From positions 62,001 through 126,000 of the forward strand of contig JBBHKE010002572.1 in assembly GCA_037447655.1 (NCBI GenBank): a stretch of 64,000 nt of DNA, in the 5' to 3' direction. This stretch comes from Zygnema cylindricum (lineage: Eukaryota > Streptophyta > Zygnematophyceae > Zygnematales > Zygnemataceae). The notes under the pieces were generated by a model that worked only from the letters and a program-made list of their open reading frames with translations, was not told where the DNA came from and did no database searches. This document shows positions 42,301-53,222 of this stretch, in pieces. The translations under genes were made by a program, and so were the position numbers. Each line of letters starts with the position of its first letter. Within the stretch, counting starts at the first letter, position 1.

Positions 42301-43089
42301 ACTCTAGGATAAGACTTTGACATTTTTTGAGGAGGATGACACGGATCTATTCGCTATGGCGGCAGCGATAGAGGGCGCCAAGGACCCTGGATGGATAATG
42401 GACACGGGAGCGTCAGCACACATGTGCTGGAACAAAGACATCTTCAAAAATTTGAAAACCACGCCGGAGAAAAATATTTATTATGCTTGTGGAATTAGTG
42501 TTTAGACTCGTGCTATGGGTGATGTGTCTTTGCTAGTGGATGTGGAGGGCAAAGCAATTGAAAGAACTCTTCACAATGTTTTATTTGTGCCTGACTTTAA
42601 GAAAAATATGTTTTCTACGTCATGGTAGAAAGTAAGGGCTTTGAGGTTAATTTGAAAAATGATAGACAAGTTCTAAGCAAAAATGGCAAAATCGCAGTTA
42701 CAGGTACAAGAGATGATAGCAAGATGTACCGAATGGATATAGCCAATACCAAGGAGAATGATATTTTGTACTCCGGTGCTTTGCATTCAAATGAGTTGTG
42801 GCATTAACGATTAGGCCAAGTACACTTTGATAGTTTGAGAAAAATGGTTATTGCTGGAAAAATAGAGGGTGTATCAATCATAGATCAGCAGGTCAAAACA
42901 TGTGATGGCTGCGCGCTGGTTAAAATCCACAGAATACAAATTTCCTAAAGAGTCTGAGCATCGGTCAACAAAACTTTTACAACAAATTCATTCGGATGTT
43001 TTTGGTCCTGCGAAGGTTCCATCTGTCGGGTGAATTAAATATATGGTCACGTTTACGGATGATTTCTCCAGTTTACAAAAGTTTATTTC

Positions 43090-45734
43090 ATGAAAGAGAA
43101 GAGTGAGGTGTTTGGTCACTTCAAACACTATAAAGCATGGGATGGAAAACTTCATAATTTATCTATTTTACAGCTCAGATCAGACAATGGTGGTGAATAT
43201 ACTTCGAAAGAATTTGAAACATTTTTACTCGAGGAAGGCATAAGTCATTTGTTGACTTTTCCATATTCACTGGAACAAAATGCGGTGTCAGAGAGATTAA
43301 ATAAAACTCTCACGGAGAGCTGGAGGTTGATGCTCGCAGATAAAAATGTGGATCCGAAATTCTGGGCTGAGGCTCTAAATTGTGCAGTTTATATTAAAAA
43401 TAGGATAGGATCAAAATCAGTAGAATCTACTCCTTACGAGATCTGGACAAGTAACAAACCTGATGTTAGCCATTTCAAAGTATTTGGTAGTAAATGCTTT
43501 ATCTTGGATACGTCTACGAACAAATGGAAAATGGAACCAAAAGGATTACCGGCTATATTGTTAGGATATGATGATCACTCAAAAGGATACACAGTCTTTG
43601 TGTTTGAGAGGCAGAAAACAGTTGTAGCAAGGAATATCATTGTCAAAGATGAACTAGACTCGGTAGATGTCTTTCAAATGACAAAGCAGCAAAAACAGCA
43701 AAAAGTACAGGAAAATGTTATTTTAGATTGCATGCAAGAACTTGAACCGCATGTGCAACATTCTCCGATGATGACTCCGAAGTCATCATCTCTCCCACTT
43801 CCTAAACCCATTCAGTTCCAACCAAACCAACAACAGTCAATACACACGGATCGAAACCAAAGCAATCACCTACACATGGATCGCAGCCAGCGCAATCAGC
43901 ACAATGCGCGGCATCCGACGATCTCAGCCTCAGAATTTCCGGGGGGAAGAAGATCCAGCAGCCGCCTGCAACCAAGCACTCACTCTACCTACTCGGCAGC
44001 TTCATGGGAGTCGTTGACCATCCAAGAGGCCTTCTCATCAACAAAGTAAAATCACTGGATTGAGGCAGCAAACGACGAAATGAAGTCGATCATGGAGGCT
44101 CAAACATGGGAGCTTGAGGACCTTCTTCCAGACCGAAAAGCATTCGGCAGCAAATGGGTATTCGAGGTGAAGTTAAATCGCGAAAACACCATTGAACCCT
44201 CTAAGGCCAAACTTGTGGCGAAGGAGTATAATCAAAAGGAAGGAAATCGATTTTGAAGAAACATTTCTCTGGTTGTAAGATTTCCAACAGTTAGGATTTT
44301 GCTGTCCCTAGCTCCTATAGAAGATATGGAAATTCATCAGATGGATGTAAAGACGACCTTTTTGCATGGAGAACTAGAAGAGACCATTTACATGCAGCAG
44401 CCTGATAAGTATGCAGAACCAGGAAAATAGCACTTAGTATGCAAGTTGCTAAAATCTTTGTACGGCCTAAAACAGGCCCCTGGGCAATGGAATCTGAAGC
44501 TTGATGAATTCTTGACTTGTCTAGGATTTCAAAGGATAAGTTCTGACCACTCTGTATACGTTATAAAAGGTGAACATGGGATAGTGTATAGAGCGGTGTA
44601 TGTAGATGATTTACTATTAATTAGCAAATCAATGGCTGAAATTAACAAAATCAAAACTGCTCTAAACTCACGGTTCGAGATAAAAGACCTAGGTGAGGCA
44701 GAGCATATTCTGGGAATCCAAGTAGAGAGGGATAGAAAAAAGAAAGTAATAAAATTAACTCAAAAAAAGGCTTTTGGAAACATGTTAGATGAGTATGCAA
44801 TGCGAGGGGCAAAAGGATGTCTAACTCCAATGAAGTTTTGGCAGAAGTTAGAGGGAGAAGAGACAGAACCAGGTGTCATTATTAGTGAGTATTTGGAGTC
44901 AGTGGAGAACAATCTTATGACACTAATACCTTATAGACAGATAGTGGGAAGCTTAATATATATCATGAACTGTACCCGTCCTGACATTGCTGCAGCAGTT
45001 GGGGTACTGAGCAGAAGAGTAGAGAATCCGACAAAATCTGAATTTGATGCAGCAAAGAGAGTCTTAAGATATTTGGTTGGAACCAAAGACCTCAAACTCA
45101 TACTAGGCGGAGGAGAAGTAAAACTGAAAACTTGGAGTGATGCAAGCTATGGCGACATGCCAAGCCGGAAGTCAACCACGGGATTCGTTTTACAAATTGG
45201 AACGAAACTTGCTGCTGGAGCATCAAACTTCAAAAGGTTACAGCACAATCGACACTGGAGTCAGAATATATGGTAGCGAGCTCGACCCTCAAATAACTCC
45301 TATGGGTAACATCCATGTTGCAAAAACTGGGATAAATGCAGGTTGGTCCACAGGTGATCTGGTGTGATAACCAAGCTGCCATTTCCATTGCTTCTAACCC
45401 AAGTCATCACTTCAAAAGCAAGCACATGGATGCAAGATTACACTTTGTAAGAGAAAAAGTGTTCTCTAGAGTGATTAAATTATGTTATTTGCCAGATGCA
45501 AAAATGATTGCTGATATGCTCACCAAAGCCCTTCATGATCCTAAGCTGAAGTATTGTCACTTCAAAAGCAAGAACATGGATGTAAGACTACACTTTGTAA
45601 GAGAAAAAGTGTTCTCTAGAGTGATTAAATTATGTTATTTGCCAGATGCAAAAATGATTGCTGATATGCTCACCAAAGCCCTTCATGATCCTAAGCAGAA
45701 GTATTGTAGGGATGCAGTAGGATTAAGTGAATAG
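43090..45734 (+). pseudogene. Copia pol: integrase, reverse transcriptase and RNase H, broken
   Basis: Best-preserved coding part of the element. 43090-44049 is an open block of 319 codons with the integrase core and C-terminal region (AEALNCAVYIKNRI, TPYEIWTSNKPDVSHFKVFG, LLGYDDHSKGY). 44446-45276 is an open block with the second half of RT and the beginning of RNase H (LYGLKQAPGQWNLKLDEFL, YRQIVGSLIYIMNCTRPDI, KSEFDAAKRVLRYLVGT). 45336-45734 carries the RNase H end, with a 50-residue in-frame duplication. The first half of RT (KTTFLHGELEETIYMQQPD) lies between the blocks in shifted frames. Confidence 0.88.
45408..45707 (+). repeat. 150-bp tandem duplication inside RNase H region
   Basis: 45408-45557 and 45558-45707 are adjacent copies differing at only a few bases (for example GCAAGCACATGG versus GCAAGAACATGG). 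The period of exactly 150 keeps the reading frame and repeats about 50 residues that include DMLTKALHDPK. Confidence 0.95.
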
Positions 45735-45894
45735 CTAGATTGCTGCACTGCTACACTGCCACGTTGCGATAAGTCCAACATTGAGATGTAGTGGGACTGG
45801 GTGACTTGCTAATTGCTATATTGCTTTGCTGCGATGCTGCGCTAGGTTGTCATCGCAGTTGTGCATGTATACTGAGTCTAAAGCTTTAGGGGAG

Positions 45895-46520
45895 TGTTGT
45901 TTTTGGAAATATTTCAGCCTCAGCAAATTAGCAAGACAGCGCAGCTACTATGTAGACAGAGGAGCGAAGCAGCGCAGCTGCTATACAGACAGAGCAGCAA
46001 AGCAGCGCAGCAGAAAGAGCACCGCAGCAGCACAGTATCGAAGCTGCGACACAGACAGGACAACGCAGCTGCAATTACTTTGGATATGATCCGTACAGAC
46101 AACGCAGCAGGTGTTATCTTAGATATGATTCAGTACAGGACAATGCAGCTGCGATTGATATGAATCAAGTCAAATGACCTCAACTTAGTGGTAGCTCAGT
46201 GGTAGCTTAGTGGTAGCTCAGTGGTAGCTTGAAAGAATTGTATTAGCTTGGTAGCTTGACGTACCTCGCAGGTACACTGGTATCACCGGTACAACACAAG
46301 TATAAGACTTAGGACTCAGAACACATTATGCATCCAGACTTTTAAGTAGTAAAACTGCAAACAGTTTTTGGGAAACTTCTGAGTGTTATATCTTGAATGT
46401 TGTCGGGTCAATTATACTGAAACTTTGGGAGTTGTCAGTGTTTATGTTGCTATATACTTTGATAGAGCTTTGTGAAGTTTGAATGTGTGTATAAGATTTG
46501 GTGAGCACTTGTAAACAACT
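45895..46520 (+). repeat. Copia long terminal repeat (single copy)
   Basis: It begins TGTTGTTTTTGG directly after a purine run (TTTAGGGGAG) that fits a polypurine tract. The interior has repeated GCAGC-rich and GGTAGCTCAGTGGTAGCTTA units. The exact right edge is unclear; a leader and gag start follow from about 46520. Confidence 0.6.
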
Positions 46521-46629
46521 GTTTGGTAGGATTCTTGATAGCTTCTGAGAGATTATCATGTCTACTTCTACTACTACTACTGCTCCTCCACCTGCACCGG
46601 TGGTTGTAGAACAACAATCTGTACCATAA

Positions 46630-48235
46630 TGTACCGCTTATTTTGTTTTTATTCAAAAACATACATTACAAAGAATCTTGCCAATACTCTCCGAAGGTCT
46701 GGGAGGTAAAACTGACTGTAGGATGTTTATCCGCCAAACGTTCTCTTCATTTTTCTTTGTAGCTGCCAACGTACCTGTAACAGGTGTAAGAGGTGGGTTG
46801 GCATACACAGAAAAAAACTAATAGTTACACGCTGGACGAAAAAGCTACGTGTCATGATGGAAAACCAACGAAAATTGACGAAATTTGCACATGGTATCTC
46901 CTTTTCAAAATGCAACTGAAAATTAAAAATGTAATCTCAAAACGATCCTTCGTCGCGTAATTCTTTTCGTCAAACTATTTCCAACAAAAGAATTTTGTCA
47001 TGTTCGAAAATAGGAAATCTAAAAATTAAGTTGGCGTAAAAGAGTGACGTTTGCAGAAAGTACAAAAGTTATGTCGTATTATGACTTGCGCAGGTACATA
47101 TTACACATGTGAAGATTTGAAATGAAATTTGTCGGTGTGAAGATTTTTTAAAAATTTTGAGTATCCGGTCAAAACCCACGTGGTACCACTCAATGTATAA
47201 CACGTGGATTATAGACTCTTCGTGATAGAACATCGACTCAATTAACCCGGACTGTAGAATTAGCCGTACGATTACAAAAACGTCTGATGGAACTTGGCCC
47301 TAAGTCAAACATAGTCAAAGTGGCGTGTGAATGAATCAACTGGAGTCTTGTTAGTTATATGTACGGTTGATAAACGTGAAGGTACATATATGTAGACGTC
47401 AAGTTTTCGTGAAAACGTGGTCTTTGACTTGTAGTGTACGGGAAGTCAAGTAGTCGCAAATTTTGAGTATATGTGACGAAAAAGCATGCTCACATTTTGT
47501 ACTTGGCGGTCTCTGATAGGTCTACGTGTGTCACAAGTTAGATTCAATTTCTTTTGTGTCCTGCAAGTTGCATAAGTCTACACGACACCTACAGATATAA
47601 AAATGTACCAAAGCTATGCATCAATTAATCATCAATTTATTGAATGATTCTTTCCAATTTTTTCCCTGCTGTTGTTTTGCACTGAGTGCTTATTTTGTCG
47701 TGTCATTAATTTATCTTCCTTCTTTGTTCAGTAATTAAGCCTTGCTTTCTCATAGAGAGATTTGTTTTCTTTAAGCTTCCTATCTTGTAATTGATCGATC
47801 CTACGACCACTATTTTGGAATCTCAACAAGAGGGAGAGGGAGAGGATTGGGGAAAAGGTGAGGGAGAGGTAAAAAATAAAACCTTTAAAACACAATGAGG
47901 GACAAAAAGGGGATACAAATCGAGAAAGAGATAGAGGGATATGGAAAGGGAAAAGGGTAAAGTGGGACTCTGCAATAGAAACTGAAAGATGGAGAAAGTG
48001 ACGGAATGGAATAAAGACAGCAAGTGAGAAATTTAGAAAGAGAAATGGAGAAAAACTTACGGTTGTATGTAATGCTGAAAAAACATTCAGGAGATTTTTT
48101 TCGCGCTCGTAGGGATTAATATTTTATTCGCTAACTTGGAATTTTTTTTTCTCGTAGTTGAGTACTCGCACGCATGTTTGATAAATGTGAAAAAAATTCC
48201 TTGAAAAAAATGGGAAAATCGATAAAAATGGCGCT
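46630..48235. other. Gene-free stretch with dispersed repeat sequence
   Basis: No coding sequence recognised. The part around 47150-47230 (CCACGTGGTACCACTCAATG, AACACGTGG) resembles 35230-35300, so a diverged interspersed repeat is likely. 47821-48050 is purine-rich (GAGGGAGAGG, GGAAAAGGTGAGG). Confidence 0.5.
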
Positions 48236-48496
48236 TGTGTAAAACGAACAAATATGGCGCATGTGACCCTGTGTAAATCGAAAAATTGACGCCTGTGTAA
48301 ATCGAAAAACTGGCACCTGTGACCCTGTGTAAATCAAAAAACTGACGCTTTTGTAAATCGAAAAATTGACGCCCGTGCAAATCGAAAAACTGACGCCTGT
48401 GTTAATCGAAAAACCGACGCCTGTGCAAATCGAAAAACTGTCTCCTGCGTAAATCAAAAATCTGATGCCAGTGTAAATCGAAAAATTGGCACCTGT
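48236..48496. repeat. Minisatellite, unit about 24 bp, about ten copies
   Basis: Degenerate copies of GCCTGTGTAAATCGAAAAAC followed by TGAC. The unit carries scattered changes, and GTGACCCTGTG variants occur. It has no unique spacers, so it is not a CRISPR array. Confidence 0.85.
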
Positions 48497-48673
48497 AAAA
48501 ATTTGGTCAACGAGTCGAAAGGACCCGGTTGAGGTTTGATTCGTACATAATCTACGTCGTTTTTACAACCGTAGTTTTTTGTGGATGATGAGTTAGCCAC
48601 GTGGAATGAGAAGTTGAACCTATTATTTGCCACTGTTTGTCCGTCCATTTTGTTCATTATTGATCCAATTATA

Positions 48674-49748
48674 TAGTGTTGGGTATTGAGGACCATTTTC
48701 CGATATTCGATATATATCGAATTTCAGGTACGCGATAATCAATATATCGCCTCCATATATTGATAAGCAAAGTATCGCGATATATATCCGATATATTGCG
48801 AATATATCGTATCGTCGATATATCGAGGCTTTGAAAAAAAAATCTCTTCTTGCGCTGCTAGTACTACACCGCTAATCGTTATTAGTGTAAAAAAAGAATT
48901 AGCGTAAACGCTACTTAAGTGTTAATAGCACTAATTTGTGATTTTGTGACAAAAAAAAACATTAGCATCAATATGGCATTTAATGCCAATTTGTGTGTCG
49001 ACTTCGTAGGGTGTACGCTGAGCTGTCACTGATACTATTTCACGTTCAGGTGTACTATCCTGACAGCTTTCGCTGAAATAATTACTTGTAAGGTTTGGAA
49101 ATCGTACGGAGCATGTAAATTAGAGTATAATTAACGTTGTTTCATGCTATATATTTTGTAATGTTCCGCTCTTTCCGGCGGCTAATTGGTACTGAAATTT
49201 AATTTACATGCGAAGCGCTTTTAATGTTGCAAAATTTTAGATGTCACGGCGACGCAATGTACGTAAACGAGCTTCTCGTACATCACACTAATTTTGACGA
49301 ACGTAATATAAAATGGTTAACCCTTAATAAATACTTTCCATAATAGCGTTAATTCTATCTTAATGTTAATAACTATAATTTATGATTTCGGGCCGAAAAA
49401 GCCGCGGCAAAATTAGTGTTATTAACGCTAATAACGATTAGCGGTCTACTGCTGCTGCCAGAACTACAGTAGTGCTACATAATTAGTACTTTTTTGTCGG
49501 TTACATTTTGCGGCGTCTACCTTTAAGTCACGGAACGAAAATCACGTCGTACGTGGCGTATCAGACAATATGTCTTTTTCGCTAAAATAACATATTATAA
49601 AATATTAAATTTTAAAAAATACTATATATTGCGATATATATCACGATGATTTATGTTGGTCCCAGTACGATATATCGAGGAGTCTGCTAGATCGATATTC
49701 GATATATCGAAATTATCGCGATATGAATTTACCCAATACCCAACACTA
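48674..49748. mobile_element. hAT-like element, 1075 bp, carrying a nested MITE
   Basis: Ends TAGTGTTGGGTATTG and CAATACCCAACACTA; flanking 8-bp duplication CAATTATA/CAATTAGA (one mismatch). Its right-hand 120 bases are the reverse complement of the start of the element at 34706. The TA-flanked MITE at 48867-49446 sits inside, so this copy was present first. No transposase is visible. Confidence 0.8.
48867..49446. mobile_element. MITE nested in the hAT-like element, 580 bp
   Basis: Left end TA-CACCGCTAATCGTTATTAG and right end AATAACGATTAGCGGTC-TA, the last base pair of the right end changed. The interior has ACGCTAAT and TTAGTGTTATTAACGC blocks typical of the family. It interrupts the TATCG-rich sequence of its host. 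Confidence 0.8.
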
Positions 49749-50205
49749 CAATTAGAGTTAACATTAACTGTAATAAGTGGTCGTTTTCAATTTTTTCCAC
49801 TGAAAAGCAACGTTATTAGAGTTAAGATACGATATTAATGTATATTTACTCAAATAAAACCACTCAACAGCGACGCAATTACAGTTAAAGGACATTATTG
49901 GTGTAAACATTATGAGAGGTGACGAACCGGAGACGTCATTTTTGGACGTAATTATGTACCGCGACCAGTTCCATATTCTTAATCATGGCTAACGTAACTG
50001 ATCACACGCTACACGATTCCCAAAGTCGCGCTAAAATGTAACTGCGTAAAAATTATCCGGCCCACACGGATGTAACAAAAACGCGACGGTGTACAAATTC
50101 AGCGATTTTGTACGTGCACATATTTTAATCTGAAGATATAATCCGCCGACAATTATTACAAAGACAAGTACAAATTAGAGTTAATGATAAATTAGTAGTG
50201 TTGTG
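49749..50205. other. Short gene-free spacer
   Basis: Contains AGAGTTAACATTAACTGTAA and CGTTATTAGAGTTAAG pieces that resemble MITE interiors, and GTAC-rich sequence. Nothing coding is seen. Confidence 0.4.
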
Positions 50206-50479
50206 TATCGGTAAAAATTTATCGCGATAACACCGATAGCGATAGTTATCGGTTAACGAACGGTCAGAGTTACTGATATATTTGTACTTTCTGTTCTTTC
50301 TGTCCGGAGTACACGTGGCAGGCTTCCAGTGGATCCCAAGGAAGAAAGGGACAAAGTTATGGCGTCGGATGTGAAAGGTACATCGTTTTAACTGGAGCCG
50401 TACTAAAGCCGTACATATCTAATGTCGGCTACTGTTTTTTCGGCTTGTATAAATGATCTGATTGGTAGGCACCTCAGTA
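50206..50479. mobile_element. Truncated hAT-like element (one end only)
   Basis: Begins TAGTGTTGTGTATCGGTAAA and runs as the reverse complement of the right part of the element at 60189-60624: shared CACGTGGCAGG, TGGATCCCAAGGAA, GATGTGAAAGGTAC and ATTGGTAGGC. Similarity stops near 50479, exactly where rRNA-like sequence begins; the other end is missing. Confidence 0.75.
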
Positions 50480-50791
50480 GATGAGGGTTTGGCCTAGGGG
50501 TCTGCGCTTTGACGCAATAGGTTGTTGGAGGTCTGCCCGAGCTGCTAGCGTGGCGAGGGCGGACCACCGCATGTCGACCGGTCAACGGGCATAGATTGTC
50601 CTTCGGGACCTTTTGTAGGTAGTGAACAGTCGCCTCAAAACTGGTACGGACAAGGTGAATCCGATTGTTTAATTAAAACAAAGCATTGCAATGGTCCCAA
50701 CGGATGTTGACGCAATGTGATTTATGCCCAATGCTCTGAATGTCAAAGTGATGAAATTCAACCAAGCACGGGTAAACGGCGGGAGTAACTT

Positions 50792-50831
<40 letters not shown>

Positions 50832-50916
50832 ATGACACGCATGAATGGATTAACGAAATTCCCACTGTCCTTATCTACTATCTAGCGAAACCACAGCCAA
50901 CGGAACGGGAAGAATC

Positions 50917-50950
<34 letters not shown>

Positions 50951-51158
50951 TGTCCGACTTTGTGAAATGACTAAAGAGGTGTAGCATAAGTGGGAGGCTT
51001 TGCCGCAAGTGAAATACGACTACTTTTAACGTTATTTTATTTATTTCATAAGGTGGAGGCGAGGCTCTGCCCCTGCTTCTAGCATTAAGACGTTTGTTGA
51101 TCCTGGTGGAAAACATTGTTAGGTGGGGAGTTTGGTTGGGGCGGCACATCTACTAAAA
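50480..51158 (+). pseudogene. Decayed fragment of nuclear 25S/26S rRNA gene
   Basis: Long stretches match the conserved core of plant large-subunit rRNA: AACTGGTACGGACAAGG, TTTAATTAAAACAAAGCATT, GACTCTCTTAAGGTAGCCAA, TGAATGGATTAACGA, GAAAGAAGACCCTGTTGAGC, CTTTTAACGTTATTTTA and GGTGGGGAGTTTGG. Substitutions in normally invariant positions and a small deletion in the AACGGG...AGAATCAG region show that it is not functional. It covers roughly 680 bases of the 3' half of the molecule and ends abruptly at GGCACATCTACTAAAA. Confidence 0.93.
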
Positions 51159-51164
51159 CATTTT

Positions 51165-51329
51165 TTCTCCGTACACACATGTCTGGTTGCAGATTTGACG
51201 GTTGCGATTGAAAAGTAAGATTCTCAGCTTCCGATTGGTTGTGTCAAAGTGAAAATCCTACAAGTGTGTAGAAAGGAAATATGTTTTAAGTGGCGAAAAA
51301 ACGATTAACACTAATAGCAATACACGGTG
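51165..51329. mobile_element. Left-truncated MITE
   Basis: Shares GGTTGCGATTGAAAAGTAAG-like and TTAAGTGGCGAAAAAACG blocks with the elements at 88, 2462 and 8797. The right end AATAGCAATACACGGTG-TA is intact; the left end is lost at the rRNA junction. Confidence 0.65.
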
Positions 51330-53150
51330 TACCGTACTGTAGTATTGAGCGATGAGGTCATCACACTTCATATTACCTTTGGCTCCTAAGAGTTGTGCTT
51401 GGCAAGAAACTGGAACTGAATCACATAGAGTTCTCCACAAGCCCCACAACCTCTCTCTACCTCTCCATGATTAATTGACGGACGTCTAAACTGTGTAGGC
51501 CGGACAATCTACCTTGACTCCCAACAGTTGTTTCCTACGACTTGCCTTGTAACATTAGTTCACTCTTGACAGTATTGAAACTATAAAGTAAAAATGTCAG
51601 AAATAATTAGCAGACTTTGCCGAGCGATGCGGTAAACTACCTTGTGAAGGAAGAAAGATCTAGGATTTGCGGTTGGTACGATCTTGGTAGCCTTCGTAGC
51701 AGGAATTCTATTTATGAAAGCTTGAACGATCTCTAAACCTCTTGCTCAAAAGCAAATTATTTACGTTCAGCGGACTTCACAAGCCCGGACCCGAAAGCAG
51801 CTTATCGGTCTTTGCGCAACAAGACTACACTACGCACTTGTAGACTTCGCAGGATCTCCAGGAGCCATTTTTCGAGCATGAGTCTCCAATAAATTTCGAT
51901 ATCCACTATAATCAGAAGGTCAAGCCTTAACAACGGGTTTCAGGAGGAAAAACATCTCGAATAAGTTCGCAGGCCATTGCGAATGGACGTCTGTCAAAAG
52001 GTGAGGGGACTGCAAAAAAGCTTGGAATATGCCTCTCCATTCAAGTCTACTTACTTGAGCGGATCAGGGTTTACAATGCCCCAAGGTTTAACAATCGCTT
52101 CAAATAATGTGACTGCTGAAGAGTTTGGTCAATGTGAGAACCCTATTATCTGTCTCGGAAGATCAAGCACCACACTAATAAGGCACCTTTTTCTTGATTT
52201 TTTTATCAAGTACAACGCCAACTGACTTCTTGCAAAATTATGTTCCCCTATCTGGTAGACTGCGCCAATTGGTACAAACTAGGATAACCAGAGATTATTA
52301 TTTATTTTTTTCTGAAAGCAGTTGCTAAAACTCATACACTTTACTTCAGTTGGAAAGCCACACTTAGTCCACACCAGTTTTGTAACATTGAACATATAAA
52401 ATCATCGTCATCACGAAACTTCGATTTTCCACCACAGCTGAAATGTGTGAAAACATTTGGAAACAACCTCGTAGATTGCGCGTAATACATGTTTTTCACG
52501 CATAATACATGAATAACACAACTTATCGCATATAATAGCTTTCCCAGTCACATTTCAGCTTTAGTCCATCGAATATGAAAACCACTACCACGGTAAGGAA
52601 TTGGTTGTTAATAAAGAACAACATTTGGGTCAAGAAAACAATGACAATAAAACCAAATGAAACACAATGAAAATGGCAAAATAGAACAAAGGTAAATAAT
52701 TGACTTGACATTCAAGCAATCAAGATCACCGATGCCATTGAAAACTAAAGCCTCCCATTAAAATGTGCCTTCTTGATTTCTAAACTTCTGTAAAACATGT
52801 TAAAAGAAATAAAAAGGCATAAAGTCCCATTCCTACCATTTACTACTCCTAATGTGAAGCGCCCTGCAAGACACTTTTTTTGTATATATGGAACTATAAA
52901 CCCTAATCCCTAACTTCTCCACAAGTAATCCTTAGATAAGTGCAACCAATTTAAACCCTAAACCGTCCCCTATTCTTTTATTATTTACAATTCTCTTCTT
53001 ACCACAAATAGTAAATCCTATACAGGATATAGCAACACTAAATTATTCAACCACTCTGCTGAAAGTACACTCGATCTACAGACTTAAACCTTCCTGTAGA
53101 AAAAGAATTAGAAAATCCCAAATGCTTCCATTTGTTTTTCCCTTGAAGAC
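51330..53150. other. Gene-free stretch 3' of choline kinase
   Basis: A plus-strand frame at 51977-52225 (82 codons) has no recognised domain and no clear codon signature. 52260-53080 is AT-rich. The last 70 bases repeat part of the choline kinase C-terminal region. No RNA gene seen. Confidence 0.5.
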
Positions 53151-53222
53151 TTAAACCTTCAAAGAAATCGAATTTCCAGTAGAAAAAGAATTAGAGCGTC
53201 CCAAAACCTTCCATTTATTTTT
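53081..53222. repeat. Imperfect direct duplication at the choline kinase stop
   Basis: GACTTAAACCTTC, AGTAGAAAAAGAATTAGA and CTTCCATTT occur in the same order at 53081-53140 (downstream of the stop) and 53147-53222 (last exon and stop). The downstream copy lacks about 14 bases and is non-coding. Confidence 0.7.

Larger units (their letters stand above)
42301..46629 (+). mobile_element. Degenerate Copia-type LTR retrotransposon, one LTR, circularly permuted order
   Basis: Order along the plus strand: end of gag, protease, integrase, reverse transcriptase, RNase H, LTR, leader, start of gag. Protease motif WIMDTGASAHMC near 42393; pre-integrase and integrase blocks IHSDVFGP, LRSDNGGEY and a degenerate EQNAVSERLNKT near 43180-43310; RT motif VYVDDLLL near 44600; RNase H block SRKSTTGF near 45163 and DMLTKAL near 45520. 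Stops and frameshifts interrupt the frame (for example near 42503, 42626, 42806, 44428, 45276), so it is inactive. No LTR copy is found upstream of 42300. After the LTR, a short frame beginning MSTSTTTTAPPPAP at 46558 looks like a Copia gag start and breaks off near 46629. Confidence 0.88.

Noticed and set aside
46190-46240. tRNA-like D-arm words GGTAGCTCAGTGGTAG in the Copia LTR
   Set aside because: The words are repeated several times without acceptor stem, anticodon arm or T-arm; they are LTR-internal repeats.
48236-48496. Possible CRISPR array
   Set aside because: Units are contiguous and degenerate with no unique spacers, and the genome is eukaryotic.
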